DNA of 9,566 nucleotides from Planctomycetota bacterium. GTDB lineage: Bacteria > Planctomycetota > Phycisphaerae > WQYP01. Positions 1-7,593 of this stretch are shown here, one piece after another. The stretch spans positions 1 to 9,566 of the forward strand of contig JAKAYZ010000033.1 of NCBI GenBank assembly GCA_021816165.1, in the 5' to 3' direction. The number at the start of each line of letters is the position of its first letter. Position 1 is the stretch's first letter. The position numbers and the translations under genes were made by a program. Under the pieces are notes generated by a model, which was not told the origin of the DNA, made no database searches, and was given only the letters and a program-made list of their open reading frames with translations.

Positions 1-1
1 G

Positions 2-535
2 AGAATCCTGAAAGGCAATCTGGCCCGGGAAGGTTGCGTGATAAAAATTACCGGGGTGAAAAAGTTACAGCATCGCGGCCCGGCGAAATGCTTCGATTCT
101 GAACAGGATGCCATGAAAGCGGTACAAAGCCTGCAAATCAAAAAAGGCGATGTGGTCATTATCCGCTACGAAGGGCCGAAGGGCGGTCCCGGCATGCGGG
201 AAATGCTGGCCGTGACGGCCGCCATCGTCGGCCAGGGCTTGGGTTATGACACCTGCCTGATTACCGATGGCCGATTCAGCGGCGGTACCCGCGGTTTGTG
301 CATCGGTCATGTGGGACCTGAAGCGCAAGTTGGTGGCAATATAGCGCTGGTACGTGATGGCGATATGGTCACGGTGGATGCGGAAAAAGGCACCATCGAT
401 GTGGAACTTTCGGATGAAGAACTGGCCCTGCGCCGGAAGCAATGGAAGCCCAAAGCCCCCATGTATACCCACGGCGCACTGGCAAAATATGCCAAGCTGG
501 TAGGTCCGGCGTGTGATGGTGCGGTTACCCATTAA
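2..535 (+). CDS. ilvD: Dihydroxy-acid dehydratase, C-terminal part (partial)
   Basis: This enzyme dehydrates 2,3-dihydroxy-isovalerate and -methylvalerate to the 2-keto acids in valine and isoleucine synthesis, using an Fe-S cluster in the cytoplasm. About 177 C-terminal residues are visible and the gene begins before the window. The frame is open from base 2, where it reads LKGNLAREG, a conserved stretch before the C-terminal domain, so the GTG at 38 is internal and not a start. Further signatures are [12 protein letters not shown] and [11 protein letters not shown] followed by IGHVGPEA (about bases 263-325). The serine in RFSGG is the residue proposed as catalytic base in the IlvD/Edd family. 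The RFSGGTRG form fits IlvD better than 6-phosphogluconate dehydratase (Edd). A sugar-acid dehydratase of the same family cannot be excluded without the N-terminus. It ends in TAA at 533-535, convergent with the GGDEF gene 18 bases away. Confidence 0.93.
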   Translation, partial: RILKGNLAREGCVIKITGVKKLQHRGPAKCFDSEQDAMKAVQSLQIKKGDVVIIRYEGPKGGPGMREMLAVTAAIVGQGLGYDTCLITDGRFSGGTRGLCIGHVGPEAQVGGNIALVRDGDMVTVDAEKGTIDVELSDEELALRRKQWKPKAPMYTHGALAKYAKLVGPACDGAVTH

Positions 536-540
536 TGGCT

Positions 541-562
541 GTTTAAATCTGGTTTAAATCTG
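541..562. repeat. Perfect 11-bp tandem duplication at a convergent gene junction
   Basis: GTTTAAATCTG occurs twice head to tail (541-551 and 552-562). The second copy contains the TAA stop (554-556, minus strand) and last codons of the GGDEF gene, and the first lies in the short gap to ilvD. It looks like a local slippage duplication. I see no terminator hairpin in this gap. Confidence 0.85.
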
Positions 563-2713
563 GGAACTTGAGCGCCATTGCGTGCGGCCCGTTTTGCAGG
601 CTTTCACACGATACAGCGCGCCGTCGGCCAGGCGCAGCATGTCTCCTGAAGCCATGGTATCGGCGGGAAATATGCAATAACCAATGCTGGCCGATACATT
701 GATGCGTCGATTGCCCGGTAATGAGAAGGCCTCGTCAAGTACCGCCGCAAGCCGCACGAAGTAGGCCGTTGCATCATCCGCATTATGCAAATCTTCCAGA
801 ATAATCACGAATTCATCGCCACCAAGGCGCAAGGCGGAGTCGGTCTTACGCAGGGCGTTTTTGATTCGTCCCGCCAGTGCGCGCAAGAATGCATCCCCGG
901 CGGCGTGGCCGTAGGTGTCGTTAATGAGTTTGAAATCATTTACATCCATCATCGCTACCGCCATGAGCGTCTTATTCCGCTGTGCCCGGGCCACCGCCTT
1001 TTCGATATGACCTTCCAGAGTTGCACGATTGGGCAGGCCGGTAAGCGTATCATGGCTGGCCAGCCACGCCTGCTGTGATAACTCCTCATCCAACCGTGTA
1101 CGAAGGTCAATTTCATCCAACGCATGCCCCAGAAGTTGCGCCACACGGGAAATCAGATTCCGCATTTCGTCATCAAATAAATTTTCATGACTTGAAATCA
1201 GGCCCATCACCGCCCAGATGTGATTTTTACGGATAATCGGCACCGCGGCGGCGGATTTTCCCCCAATTGCCATGACTACCTGATGATTGTTTTGCAGCGC
1301 CGCCTCCGATTGATAAACATTCGACCAGCAGAGCTGATTGTCGCGCCACGCTCTGGCCATGAGACTTTTGCTGTCCCCAACCGTCAACGAAACCGGGTGT
1401 TTTTGAATTTGATCGCCCCCTCTGCCGGCAATGGCAATAAATTCAAACATTCCACGCGCATCGGGTCTTGCGACGGTAACGGTGACAAACAGTCCACCGC
1501 GCGCCAATTGATCAACCGTCTGGGTCAGCAGCGTGTTTTCATCCGGAGCTTCAAGAATGATTTCTCCCTGAATGCTCAAGGATTTATATAAACTTCCCAG
1601 GCGCTCGAGCCGCGCTTTCATATCCATCGAATCCAGCGCCCGGCCCAGCATTTGAGCGCAACTGGTCAACAGATTCAGCATGTCCGGATCAAAAAAGTCC
1701 TTGTGGCTGGAAACCACGGAAAGCACGCCCCATATTTCTCCGCCGCGAAATATCGGAGCGGTGGCCAATGCGTTGATATTTCGTGCCGCCAATTCCCGGT
1801 TAAAACCCACAGCGCGGGGATCTTCAGGATAATTATTGCTGTACTGCAGTTGCTGCGTCCGCCAGGCTTCCGCGGAAATCGTTGGCGGGCCGTCGTTAAT
1901 GGAAAATGCGAACCCCCGCATAATTTCATCGGATGTCAGTCCAGCTCCGAATCGATACCGCATCACGCCCTGCTGATCCGGTAACCCGATGCCCACAAGC
2001 AGAAAGGTTCGTTTGGCGACGAGTGTTTCACACGTGCCCTGCAGAAGCTGGCGTTCATCCCCCGCGCTTAAGATAAATTTGGACTCCTCCAGCATGGCAT
2101 GATACAGGCCGTTGAGCCGCTCAAGAGCAATTTTACGGTCCTCCAGCCGATCAAAAAGATTGCGTCTCTCCAAAGCCCGGCCGATAAGCATGGCGCTGGT
2201 GGAAAGCAGTTGCAGCGTGTCATCATCGAAATAATCTTCCCGATGACTGATAACTCCCAGGATTCCCCAGGTTTTGCCATCCACAATAATCGGGATGGCC
2301 GCCCATGCATTGATATTCATTTTTCGCGCTTTGGCCTGAAATGCCGAAGTGCGGGGGTCATTGAGATAATGATTGCTGACCTGCATTTTTCCGCTGCGCA
2401 TGGCTTCGCCGGAAAGCGTTCCCGCTCCCAGTTTAACTTCCGTACTGAATGTCTGAATTAATTCCGCGGCCTGCGGCCCCGCCGCATGATGATAGCGCAC
2501 CATTCCATCGGGATCAGGCATTCCAATGCCGACAATGTCAAAGAAGCCCGTGGCGATCAGCCGTTCACAGATACTGTTAAGCAGCACCGGACGGTCGGCT
2601 GCTTCTACCAGAAGCTGCTCCTGTTCCAGCAACGCGCGGTATATGCAATTCATCCGAAACAACGCTGATGGCGTTGGCTCTCTGGATTCAGCCATCGATG
2701 GTGTGTTGGGCAT
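554..2713 (-). CDS. Triple-GAF diguanylate cyclase (GAF-GAF-GAF-GGDEF)
   Basis: The predicted enzyme makes c-di-GMP from two GTP, with activity presumably set by ligand binding to the GAF domains. The 719 residues contain three GAF-type repeats at about 25-185, 205-362 and 375-535, each ending in a similar IWGVL/MGLISS...FDDEM...LLGHALD block. A GGDEF domain follows at about 548-712. It starts with HDTLTGLPNR (554-563), has the intact GGDEF motif at 631-635 and the inhibitory I-site RKTD at 622-625, so it should be active and product-inhibited. There is no signal peptide or membrane segment, so it should be cytosolic. The ATG at 2713 has no good Shine-Dalgarno; ATG at residue 7 is an alternative with none better. 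The gene is divergent from the phosphatase operon. GAF ligands cannot be read from the sequence, and no conserved bilin-binding cysteine is evident. Confidence 0.93.
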   Translation of the reverse strand: MPNTPSMAESREPTPSALFRMNCIYRALLEQEQLLVEAADRPVLLNSICERLIATGFFDIVGIGMPDPDGMVRYHHAAGPQAAELIQTFSTEVKLGAGTLSGEAMRSGKMQVSNHYLNDPRTSAFQAKARKMNINAWAAIPIIVDGKTWGILGVISHREDYFDDDTLQLLSTSAMLIGRALERRNLFDRLEDRKIALERLNGLYHAMLEESKFILSAGDERQLLQGTCETLVAKRTFLLVGIGLPDQQGVMRYRFGAGLTSDEIMRGFAFSINDGPPTISAEAWRTQQLQYSNNYPEDPRAVGFNRELAARNINALATAPIFRGGEIWGVLSVVSSHKDFFDPDMLNLLTSCAQMLGRALDSMDMKARLERLGSLYKSLSIQGEIILEAPDENTLLTQTVDQLARGGLFVTVTVARPDARGMFEFIAIAGRGGDQIQKHPVSLTVGDSKSLMARAWRDNQLCWSNVYQSEAALQNNHQVVMAIGGKSAAAVPIIRKNHIWAVMGLISSHENLFDDEMRNLISRVAQLLGHALDEIDLRTRLDEELSQQAWLASHDTLTGLPNRATLEGHIEKAVARAQRNKTLMAVAMMDVNDFKLINDTYGHAAGDAFLRALAGRIKNALRKTDSALRLGGDEFVIILEDLHNADDATAYFVRLAAVLDEAFSLPGNRRINVSASIGYCIFPADTMASGDMLRLADGALYRVKACKTGRTQWRSSSQI

Positions 2714-2969
2714 TGTTCAACTCGTACTAAGTCCCGAGCCTCAGCGCCGGGAACCCGTCCCAGTACTGTTTTTATCGGTCAAAAGCGTGCCGGAAAATTA
2801 GCACAAAAGAGCATAATTGTCGGGTGCGGAAGAGTATTCCATGTTCACTTATGCGTAGGATTCTCCGGGGGCTTTATGCGATTCACCGAAATTGCAAATC
2901 GTTTTGGATTGGTTGACGTTTCCGCGTTACTCGGCGAGAGTGGTGTTGTGTTGGCTGCGAGGTTTTGCA

Positions 2970-4010
2970 ATGCACTTATTGCCGCGTGATGGGGCATATT
3001 TCGTCGAACATTTGCGTGAGTTGGGGCGACAGGTTCGCCACGCCGCGATCGCCGCCCGCCAGATTGCAACATCGGCGGAAAGTCAGCGCCTGGCCCAGGT
3101 GGCCCGTGAAACGGCTGCCGACACCATTTACGAATTGGATACACACATCGACCCGGTGCTGGAGGATTTTTGCCGGCAGTGGGGCCGTGAACTGCCGCTG
3201 GTTTTGATTGCCGAAGGTATTGAGGATGAAAATGGCACCGAAGGCATGAAATGCTTCCCAACTGGAACCGCGCCGGCTGATGCGGCTTTTCGGCTGATCG
3301 TGGATCCGATCGATGGTACGCGCGGCCTTATGTACGACAAACGCTCCGGCTGGTTACTTGCGGGTGTGGCAGCCAATAAAGGCCCCTCGACTCGCTTATC
3401 CGATATAACCGCGGCCGTGCAGGTGGAGATTCCGACCAGTAAACAGAATCAGTCAGACGTGCTTTGGGCGGTGCGCGGTATGGGGGCGGCGGCAGCGCGG
3501 GAAAATCTGGACACAGGCGGATCAACGCCGCTGGTTCTACGCCCCAGCGGTGTTGCCGATATTGCGCATGGCTTTGGATCGGTGGTAAGTTTTTTTCCCG
3601 GCACCAAAGCTTTGGCGGCGGAATTAATGGAACTTATTTCATTGCATTGCGGTGGTGGAATAGATCCGGGCAGACCACTGGTTTTTGATGATCAATATAT
3701 ATCAACCGGCGGGCAGCTTTATGAAATCATGGTCGGGCATGACCGATTTATCGCCGATGTGCGCCCGCATTTCTACCGCATGACGCAACAACCCGCCGGA
3801 CTCTGTGCTCATGCGTATGATTTAGGCTCCATGCTCATTGCCCAGGAGGCCGGCGTGATATTATCAAACGGGCTGGGGGCAGCGGTGGATGGCGTGTTGG
3901 ATGTTACCAGCCCGGTAGCATGGGTGGCCTATGCGAATAAGGCCTTGCGCGACCGCATCGAACCGGTGATGGTGAAATTCTTCGCCGATCACAGATTATC
4001 AGAGTATTGA
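2970..4010 (+). CDS. Inositol monophosphatase superfamily phosphatase
   Basis: This is a predicted Mg2+-dependent sugar- or polyol-phosphate phosphatase of 346 residues. The superfamily signatures are present: AEGIED at about 81-86 (metal-binding Glu82), VDPIDGTRG at 111-119 (metal-binding Asp112 and Asp115), and AYDLGSMLIAQEAG at about 282-295, corresponding to the C-terminal WD...EAGG motif (Asp284). DTHID at 57-61 fits the upstream Asp/Thr element. It is longer than the usual 260-270-residue SuhB-type enzymes, the extra length lying mainly between the two motif regions. I chose the ATG at 2970 because GAGG (2959-2962) sits 7 bases before it. The same frame opens from a TTG at 2892 that lacks a ribosome-binding site. 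It leads the SDR-sixA gene run. The substrate (inositol phosphate, fructose bisphosphate, PAP or other) cannot be decided from these motifs. Confidence 0.86.
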   Translation: MHLLPRDGAYFVEHLRELGRQVRHAAIAARQIATSAESQRLAQVARETAADTIYELDTHIDPVLEDFCRQWGRELPLVLIAEGIEDENGTEGMKCFPTGTAPADAAFRLIVDPIDGTRGLMYDKRSGWLLAGVAANKGPSTRLSDITAAVQVEIPTSKQNQSDVLWAVRGMGAAAARENLDTGGSTPLVLRPSGVADIAHGFGSVVSFFPGTKALAAELMELISLHCGGGIDPGRPLVFDDQYISTGGQLYEIMVGHDRFIADVRPHFYRMTQQPAGLCAHAYDLGSMLIAQEAGVILSNGLGAAVDGVLDVTSPVAWVAYANKALRDRIEPVMVKFFADHRLSEY

Positions 4011-4026
4011 ACCCAAGGAGAATGTT

Positions 4027-4770
4027 GTGAAAGTTGTCATCATTACCGGTGGAGGCAGCGGCATTGGCGCTGCAACGGCGAAAAAGCTTCTGGCGCGTGG
4101 TGATGCCGTCGTCCTTGCCGGACGCAACGGCACCAAGCTCAACGCCTTTGCCGCCACACAACATGGATCAGGCGGAGAAATGATCTCTTGCCCCGCCGAT
4201 GTGAGCAAACCTGACGAAGTTGAACGGCTGATTGGCGAGGTATTGCAGTGGAAAGGGCGTATTGATGCGGTCATTAATTGTGCCGGGGCCGCTGCGATGC
4301 GGCCAACATGTGACATAACTGTTGAACAATGGCGGGAAATTCTGGATATCAATCTCTCCGCGGTATTTTATATGACCCGGGCGGTCTGGAGCGTTTTCAA
4401 AAAGCAATATGATGCTCTGAACCCGCAGCAGCGCCTCGACGAAGATGCGGGAGTGATCATCAATATTTCCTCGGAAGCGGCACGCGATCCGTTTGACGGT
4501 TTGGCGGCCTACGGTGCCGCAAAAGCGGGCGTTAACTTATTGACCAAAGCCACAGCCCGCGAGGGGCGGGAAATTGCGGTTCGTGTTATTGCAATAGCTC
4601 CAGCGGCAGTGGAGACGCCGATGTTCCGCTCCCTGCCAATTGCTTCCAGGGTTCCCGCGCGTGATATTCTGGATCCTGACGATGTTGCGGATGTCGTTGT
4701 TTCCGCGCTTGATGGCGGTTTGCATTGCGCCAGTGGTGAAACAATGTATATTCATCGACGATGTTTGTAA
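4027..4770 (+). CDS. Short-chain dehydrogenase/reductase (FabG-like SDR)
   Basis: This is a 247-residue classical SDR, an NAD(P)H-dependent oxidoreductase of the cytoplasm. Visible elements are the dinucleotide-binding TGGGSGIG at 7-14, the acidic AD at 57-58, NCAG at 84-87, the structural Asn109 (DIN), catalytic Ser148 or Ser149 (NISSE), and Tyr162-x3-Lys166 (YGAAK). All catalytic-tetrad positions are present. Arg33 just after the second strand (AGRN) suggests a preference for NADP(H). A short charged insertion lies at about 125-140. The GTG start at 4027 is supported by AAGGAG at 4015-4020 with a 6-base spacer; the ATG at 4022 is out of frame. It lies 16 bases after the phosphatase and 10 before sixA, so it is probably cotranscribed. 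The family is too broad to name a substrate. Confidence 0.92.
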   Translation: MKVVIITGGGSGIGAATAKKLLARGDAVVLAGRNGTKLNAFAATQHGSGGEMISCPADVSKPDEVERLIGEVLQWKGRIDAVINCAGAAAMRPTCDITVEQWREILDINLSAVFYMTRAVWSVFKKQYDALNPQQRLDEDAGVIINISSEAARDPFDGLAAYGAAKAGVNLLTKATAREGREIAVRVIAIAPAAVETPMFRSLPIASRVPARDILDPDDVADVVVSALDGGLHCASGETMYIHRRCL

Positions 4771-4780
4771 GGAAATCTCC

Positions 4781-5287
4781 ATGAAATTGTACCTGATCCG
4801 GCACGGTATTGCCGCGGATGGCAGTGAAAATATTTCTGACAAGGACCGGCCGTTAACGCGCGAGGGAGTCAGGAAATTTCGCCGGGTCGTGGAAGGGTTT
4901 ATCAGGCTCGACCCGCCGATTGATCTGATTTTCAGTTCGCCCTTTATGCGGGCCCGGCAAACAGCGGATATTCTTGCCGATCATATTGATGCCGCGCAGC
5001 GCTATCCCATTACCGTTCAGATTGCGGAATCGCTGGCACCGCCGGATGACCTGCAGGCCTTCCTCTCCAAAGTCGTTGCGATCAATTACGCGGCCCGCGG
5101 CGTTGCGGCCATCGGTCATGAGCCAATTTTGAGCCGTTGGATCGCTACGTTATGTGGTCAGGGCCACGGACAATTTGAAATGAAAAAAGGCGCGATTGCC
5201 GGCATAGAACTTGCCGGTGACGATCCCTTCAGCGGGGAACTGTTCATGCTGGCACCACCGGCATTGCTTCGACTAATCGCTGGTTAG
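4781..5287 (+). CDS. sixA: Phosphohistidine phosphatase SixA
   Basis: This is a histidine-phosphatase-superfamily protein of 168 residues, the usual compact SixA size. SixA proteins remove phosphate from phosphohistidine, classically on ArcB and also reported for phosphotransferase-system proteins. The N-terminal RHG (7-9, nucleophile His8), the phosphate-pocket arginines in FSSPFMRARQTADIL (51-65) and the second catalytic histidine in IGHEP (111-115, His113) are all seen. No signal peptide is present, so it should be cytoplasmic. The ATG at 4781 has AAGGA at 4769-4773 with a 7-base spacer. That site overlaps the stop codon of the SDR, which suggests translational coupling. The frame extends upstream to 4640, but that part overlaps the SDR in another frame and is not coding. 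The partner histidine kinase or phosphotransfer protein is not in this window. Confidence 0.9.
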   Translation: MKLYLIRHGIAADGSENISDKDRPLTREGVRKFRRVVEGFIRLDPPIDLIFSSPFMRARQTADILADHIDAAQRYPITVQIAESLAPPDDLQAFLSKVVAINYAARGVAAIGHEPILSRWIATLCGQGHGQFEMKKGAIAGIELAGDDPFSGELFMLAPPALLRLIAG

Positions 5288-5338
5288 GGAATTGTCAGGA
5301 CCCGGAGAATAACCATTTCCCGCAATTTGCTTTGTTTT

Positions 5339-5369
5339 GGATGATCTGCTACGATTGAGCAAATCATCC
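5339..5369. promoter_or_regulatory. 12-bp dyad/hairpin in the leader between sixA and rhlE
   Basis: GGATGATCTGCT (5339-5350) and AGCAAATCATCC (5358-5369) are complementary at 11 of 12 positions around a 7-base loop. In plus-strand RNA the odd pair is C-A. In minus-strand RNA it becomes a U-G wobble, so the whole stem pairs. No T-run follows on either strand, so it is not a standard intrinsic terminator. It may be an operator or an RNA structure in the rhlE leader, about 100 bases before the start codon. I could not place a convincing promoter for rhlE. Confidence 0.5.
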
Positions 5370-5470
5370 TTCCCGACGATGAACCCCTCAATGTTGAGTT
5401 GCTTACGCGGGAAAATTCACCGAAGCCTGCGGTTTTGCGTTTGCGGGATCGGATATTCTATTGGAGCGTT

Positions 5471-7054
5471 ATGTCCTTTTCCTCTTTCGGCCTTCATGCC
5501 GACATCCTGCGTGGCATTAAAGACCTCGCTTTTACCCATCCAACTCCCATTCAGGCGCAGGCCATACCGCCGGCGATGGAGGGCAAAGATGTATTGGCCT
5601 GTGCTGCCACGGGATCAGGCAAAACCGCCGCGTTCATGCTGCCGACCATCCATCATTTGATGAATCGTCAGCCCCAGCAGCCCCGCCGCATGGCGCGGGC
5701 GCTGGTGCTGACGCCTACGCGCGAACTGGCAACGCAGATACTTGACAATCTCAACTCATTGGCGGTTCACACCCCCATTTCGGGCGCGGCAATTATCGGC
5801 GGCGTGAGCATGGGACCGCAGGCCCACGCGTTTCGCACGGGGACTGAAATTTTGATCGCCACGCCCGGTCGCCTTCTCGATCATCTGCGGCAGGCTTATG
5901 CCAAATTTGACGGCTTGGAAATTCTGATTCTCGATGAGGCGGATCGGATGCTGGATATGGGATTTCTTCCGGATATCCGGAGAATTCTCAAAATGCTGCC
6001 GGTCAAACGGCAAACCCTGTTTTTCTCCGCCACCATGCCCTCGGAAATCCGGCAACTCACGCGCGAAATGCTCAAGGATCCGGTAACCATTCAAATTGAT
6101 CGACAAACCACTCCGCCAGCCGCCATCACTCAGGCCATTTACCCCGTTGCGCAGCATTTGAAATCAGCATTGCTGATCAAACTGCTGGAAAATCAGGGTT
6201 TGGAATCAGTCATCTGTTTCACGCGAACCAAACATCGCGCCAACCGCCTGGCGGCCACATTGACAAAAAATCATATTTCCTGCGCCCCGATTCACGGCAA
6301 TCGTTCGATGGCGCAGCGCAGCAGCGCATTATCCGGATTCAAAGCCGGCAAATTCCGTGTGCTGGTGGCCACAGACATTGCCGCACGCGGCATCGACATC
6401 GCCGATGTTTCACATGTTATTAATTTTGACTGTCCGCATATTCCGGAAGATTATGTTCACCGCATTGGCCGCACCGGTCGGGCATCGGCTACGGGGGACG
6501 CATTTACATTTGTCGCCCCGGATGAAGAATCCAATCTTCGATATATTGAAAAGACAATCGGTAAACGTCTTCCGCGCGTGACCCTGCCTGACTTTGATTA
6601 TGCCCAGAAATCTGTGGAATCGCTGGAAATTCCAATTGAACAACGCATTGCCGCCATTCGCCAGCGTAAGGCCGAAGAACGGGCGCGGCGTGAAAAAAAC
6701 AATTCCGGCCGCCCCGATGCAAATGGACACCGCTCGTTTGGGCGTAGCGCTGATTCCGATGCGCCGGCGCACACCGGGCATCATCCGCGCGGCGGTCATT
6801 TTGGACAACGCAGCGCCGGCGCAAGGTCCGGACAGCAGCATTCCAATGCGCCACGGGCCTTTGGCACCAGACCGGGCGGACAAGCCGGCCAGGCGGGACA
6901 TCCTGGCGCAGCGCAGCCGGGGCGACGTTTCGGCGGCAAACCCAACCATCCGCGTTCCGGACCGTCACGCGCCGGTGGCGTTCCATTCTGGCAACAGCGG
7001 GGCGAAGCGGGCCAAGCCGGCCGCTCCAGATCTGGCCGCCGCGGTTCGCGCTAA
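5471..7054 (+). CDS. rhlE: RhlE-type DEAD-box ATP-dependent RNA helicase
   Basis: This is a 527-residue ATP-dependent RNA helicase, likely acting in RNA unwinding, ribosome assembly or RNA decay. Domain 1 has the Q-motif region (about 21-30, TPIQAQAIP), Walker A ATGSGKT (46-52), PTREL (82-86), TPGR (131-134), DEAD (155-158) and SAT (186-188). Domain 2 has motif V ATDIAARGIDI (300-310) and motif VI HRIGRTGR (330-337). From about residue 400 the tail is low-complexity and basic, rich in Gly, Arg, Gln, His and Pro, as in many RhlE proteins, and probably binds RNA without sequence specificity. The start is ATG 5471 (MSFSSFGL, typical of RhlE) with GGAG at 5463-5466 only 4 bases away. An in-frame upstream start at 5399 adds residues not typical of the family. 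I see no terminator after its TAA. The RhlE versus other DEAD-box subfamily assignment rests on motif style. Confidence 0.92.
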   Translation: MSFSSFGLHADILRGIKDLAFTHPTPIQAQAIPPAMEGKDVLACAATGSGKTAAFMLPTIHHLMNRQPQQPRRMARALVLTPTRELATQILDNLNSLAVHTPISGAAIIGGVSMGPQAHAFRTGTEILIATPGRLLDHLRQAYAKFDGLEILILDEADRMLDMGFLPDIRRILKMLPVKRQTLFFSATMPSEIRQLTREMLKDPVTIQIDRQTTPPAAITQAIYPVAQHLKSALLIKLLENQGLESVICFTRTKHRANRLAATLTKNHISCAPIHGNRSMAQRSSALSGFKAGKFRVLVATDIAARGIDIADVSHVINFDCPHIPEDYVHRIGRTGRASATGDAFTFVAPDEESNLRYIEKTIGKRLPRVTLPDFDYAQKSVESLEIPIEQRIAAIRQRKAEERARREKNNSGRPDANGHRSFGRSADSDAPAHTGHHPRGGHFGQRSAGARSGQQHSNAPRAFGTRPGGQAGQAGHPGAAQPGRRFGGKPNHPRSGPSRAGGVPFWQQRGEAGQAGRSRSGRRGSR

Positions 7055-7570
7055 TGCGGGTTGCTTGCCGGTACCATGTGATAATGCGCAAAGCCGGCTG
7101 ACGCGCGGTTGTGCTGCTGTCGGGCCGGAACGGGAATGCAGTTTGTTCGATTGGCGGACGCCCAAATTGCATGCGGCGCGACTTCGCTCGCCGGGAACAT
7201 GGGAATGTCCGGTGTTTCCGGCGGATTGTCAGTGGTTGTCCACAATTGTTGGATGACTGGTAATCTTGTAGCATCAATATCGGCCGGTCATTGCTCAAAC
7301 CTTCGTCGCGCGTGGTGGAACCGGAGTTTTCGGCAATTGCGCAGCTGTTAAGCGAAATTCTGGCACCAGTGCCACATCTCCAATTCCCGTTGCGGTAGCG
7401 ATGCGGTTGACCTGATTGCTTGCTGCAGCAATTGGTTTTGCTGGTCGCGGCAAGGTTTCATCTTCTGGGTGGTGCCGACGGCGCTGTTTGAAATAATTTG
7501 CACAAGAACCGACGCTTGGATCATTCCGGTCCACTATGTCCGCTGGCATTTGGTTTTGGTGATATTTTAC
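7055..7570. other. 516-base stretch without an assignable gene; possible degraded minus-strand coding sequence
   Basis: No protein family, RNA gene or clear promoter is recognisable between rhlE and the insertion sequence. On the minus strand three different frames are open over long parts: one from the IS edge (7570) to a TGA at 7295-7297, one from about 7434 leftwards running on antisense through the rhlE tail, and one from about 7290 to a TAG at 7051-7053 that overlaps the rhlE stop. Each gives ordinary-looking amino-acid composition, but none has a good start with a Shine-Dalgarno and none resembles a family I know. A plus-strand frame from ATG 7136 to the TAA at 7349-7351 is equally undistinguished. 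This may be a gene decayed by frameshifts, or simply stop-poor non-coding DNA. Confidence 0.35.
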
Positions 7571-7583
7571 CCAGAGTTTAGCC
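7571..7583. repeat. Left terminal inverted repeat of the IS
   Basis: CCAGAGTTTAGCC is the exact reverse complement of 9511-9523. A weaker A-rich similarity continues inwards for a few bases. This end lies downstream of the transposase stop codon. Confidence 0.88.
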
Positions 7584-7593
7584 GTTAAAAACA

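Noticed and set aside
65..532. Minus-strand open frame of 155 codons across ilvD
   Set aside because: It is fully antisense to unmistakable IlvD coding sequence with conserved motifs, so it is a shadow frame.
529..538. CCATTAATGG palindrome at the ilvD stop codon as a terminator
   Set aside because: It is only a 10-base palindrome with no loop, a weak AT core and no T-run.
2913..2941. TTGACG at 2913-2918 as the -35 box of the phosphatase operon
   Set aside because: No hexamer resembling TATAAT lies at 16-18 bases downstream, so I could not support a promoter here.
2892..2969. Longer phosphatase start at TTG 2892
   Set aside because: It has no Shine-Dalgarno, while ATG 2970 has GAGG at ideal spacing. 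The added residues look like a translated spacer.
5399..5470. Longer rhlE start
   Set aside because: ATG 5471 begins with the typical RhlE N-terminus (MSFSSFGL) and has GGAG just upstream; the extension has no family resemblance.
6594..7256. Plus-strand open frame of 220 codons overlapping the end of rhlE
   Set aside because: It is a shifted reading of the repetitive rhlE tail that runs on into the unassigned region; it has no ribosome site and no recognisable domain.
6504..7298. Long minus-strand open frame (264 codons) antisense to the rhlE tail
   Set aside because: It starts at a TTG without a ribosome site, and two thirds lie opposite the low-complexity GC-rich rhlE tail, where antisense frames stay open by composition. 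Its product is Arg-rich and resembles no known family.
7541..7570. Loose similarity between the left IS flank (CATTTGGTTTTGG) and the right flank (CATTGGTGGTTGG) as a target-site duplication
   Set aside because: It needs gaps and mismatches and does not abut the IS ends, so it does not meet the definition of a target-site duplication.
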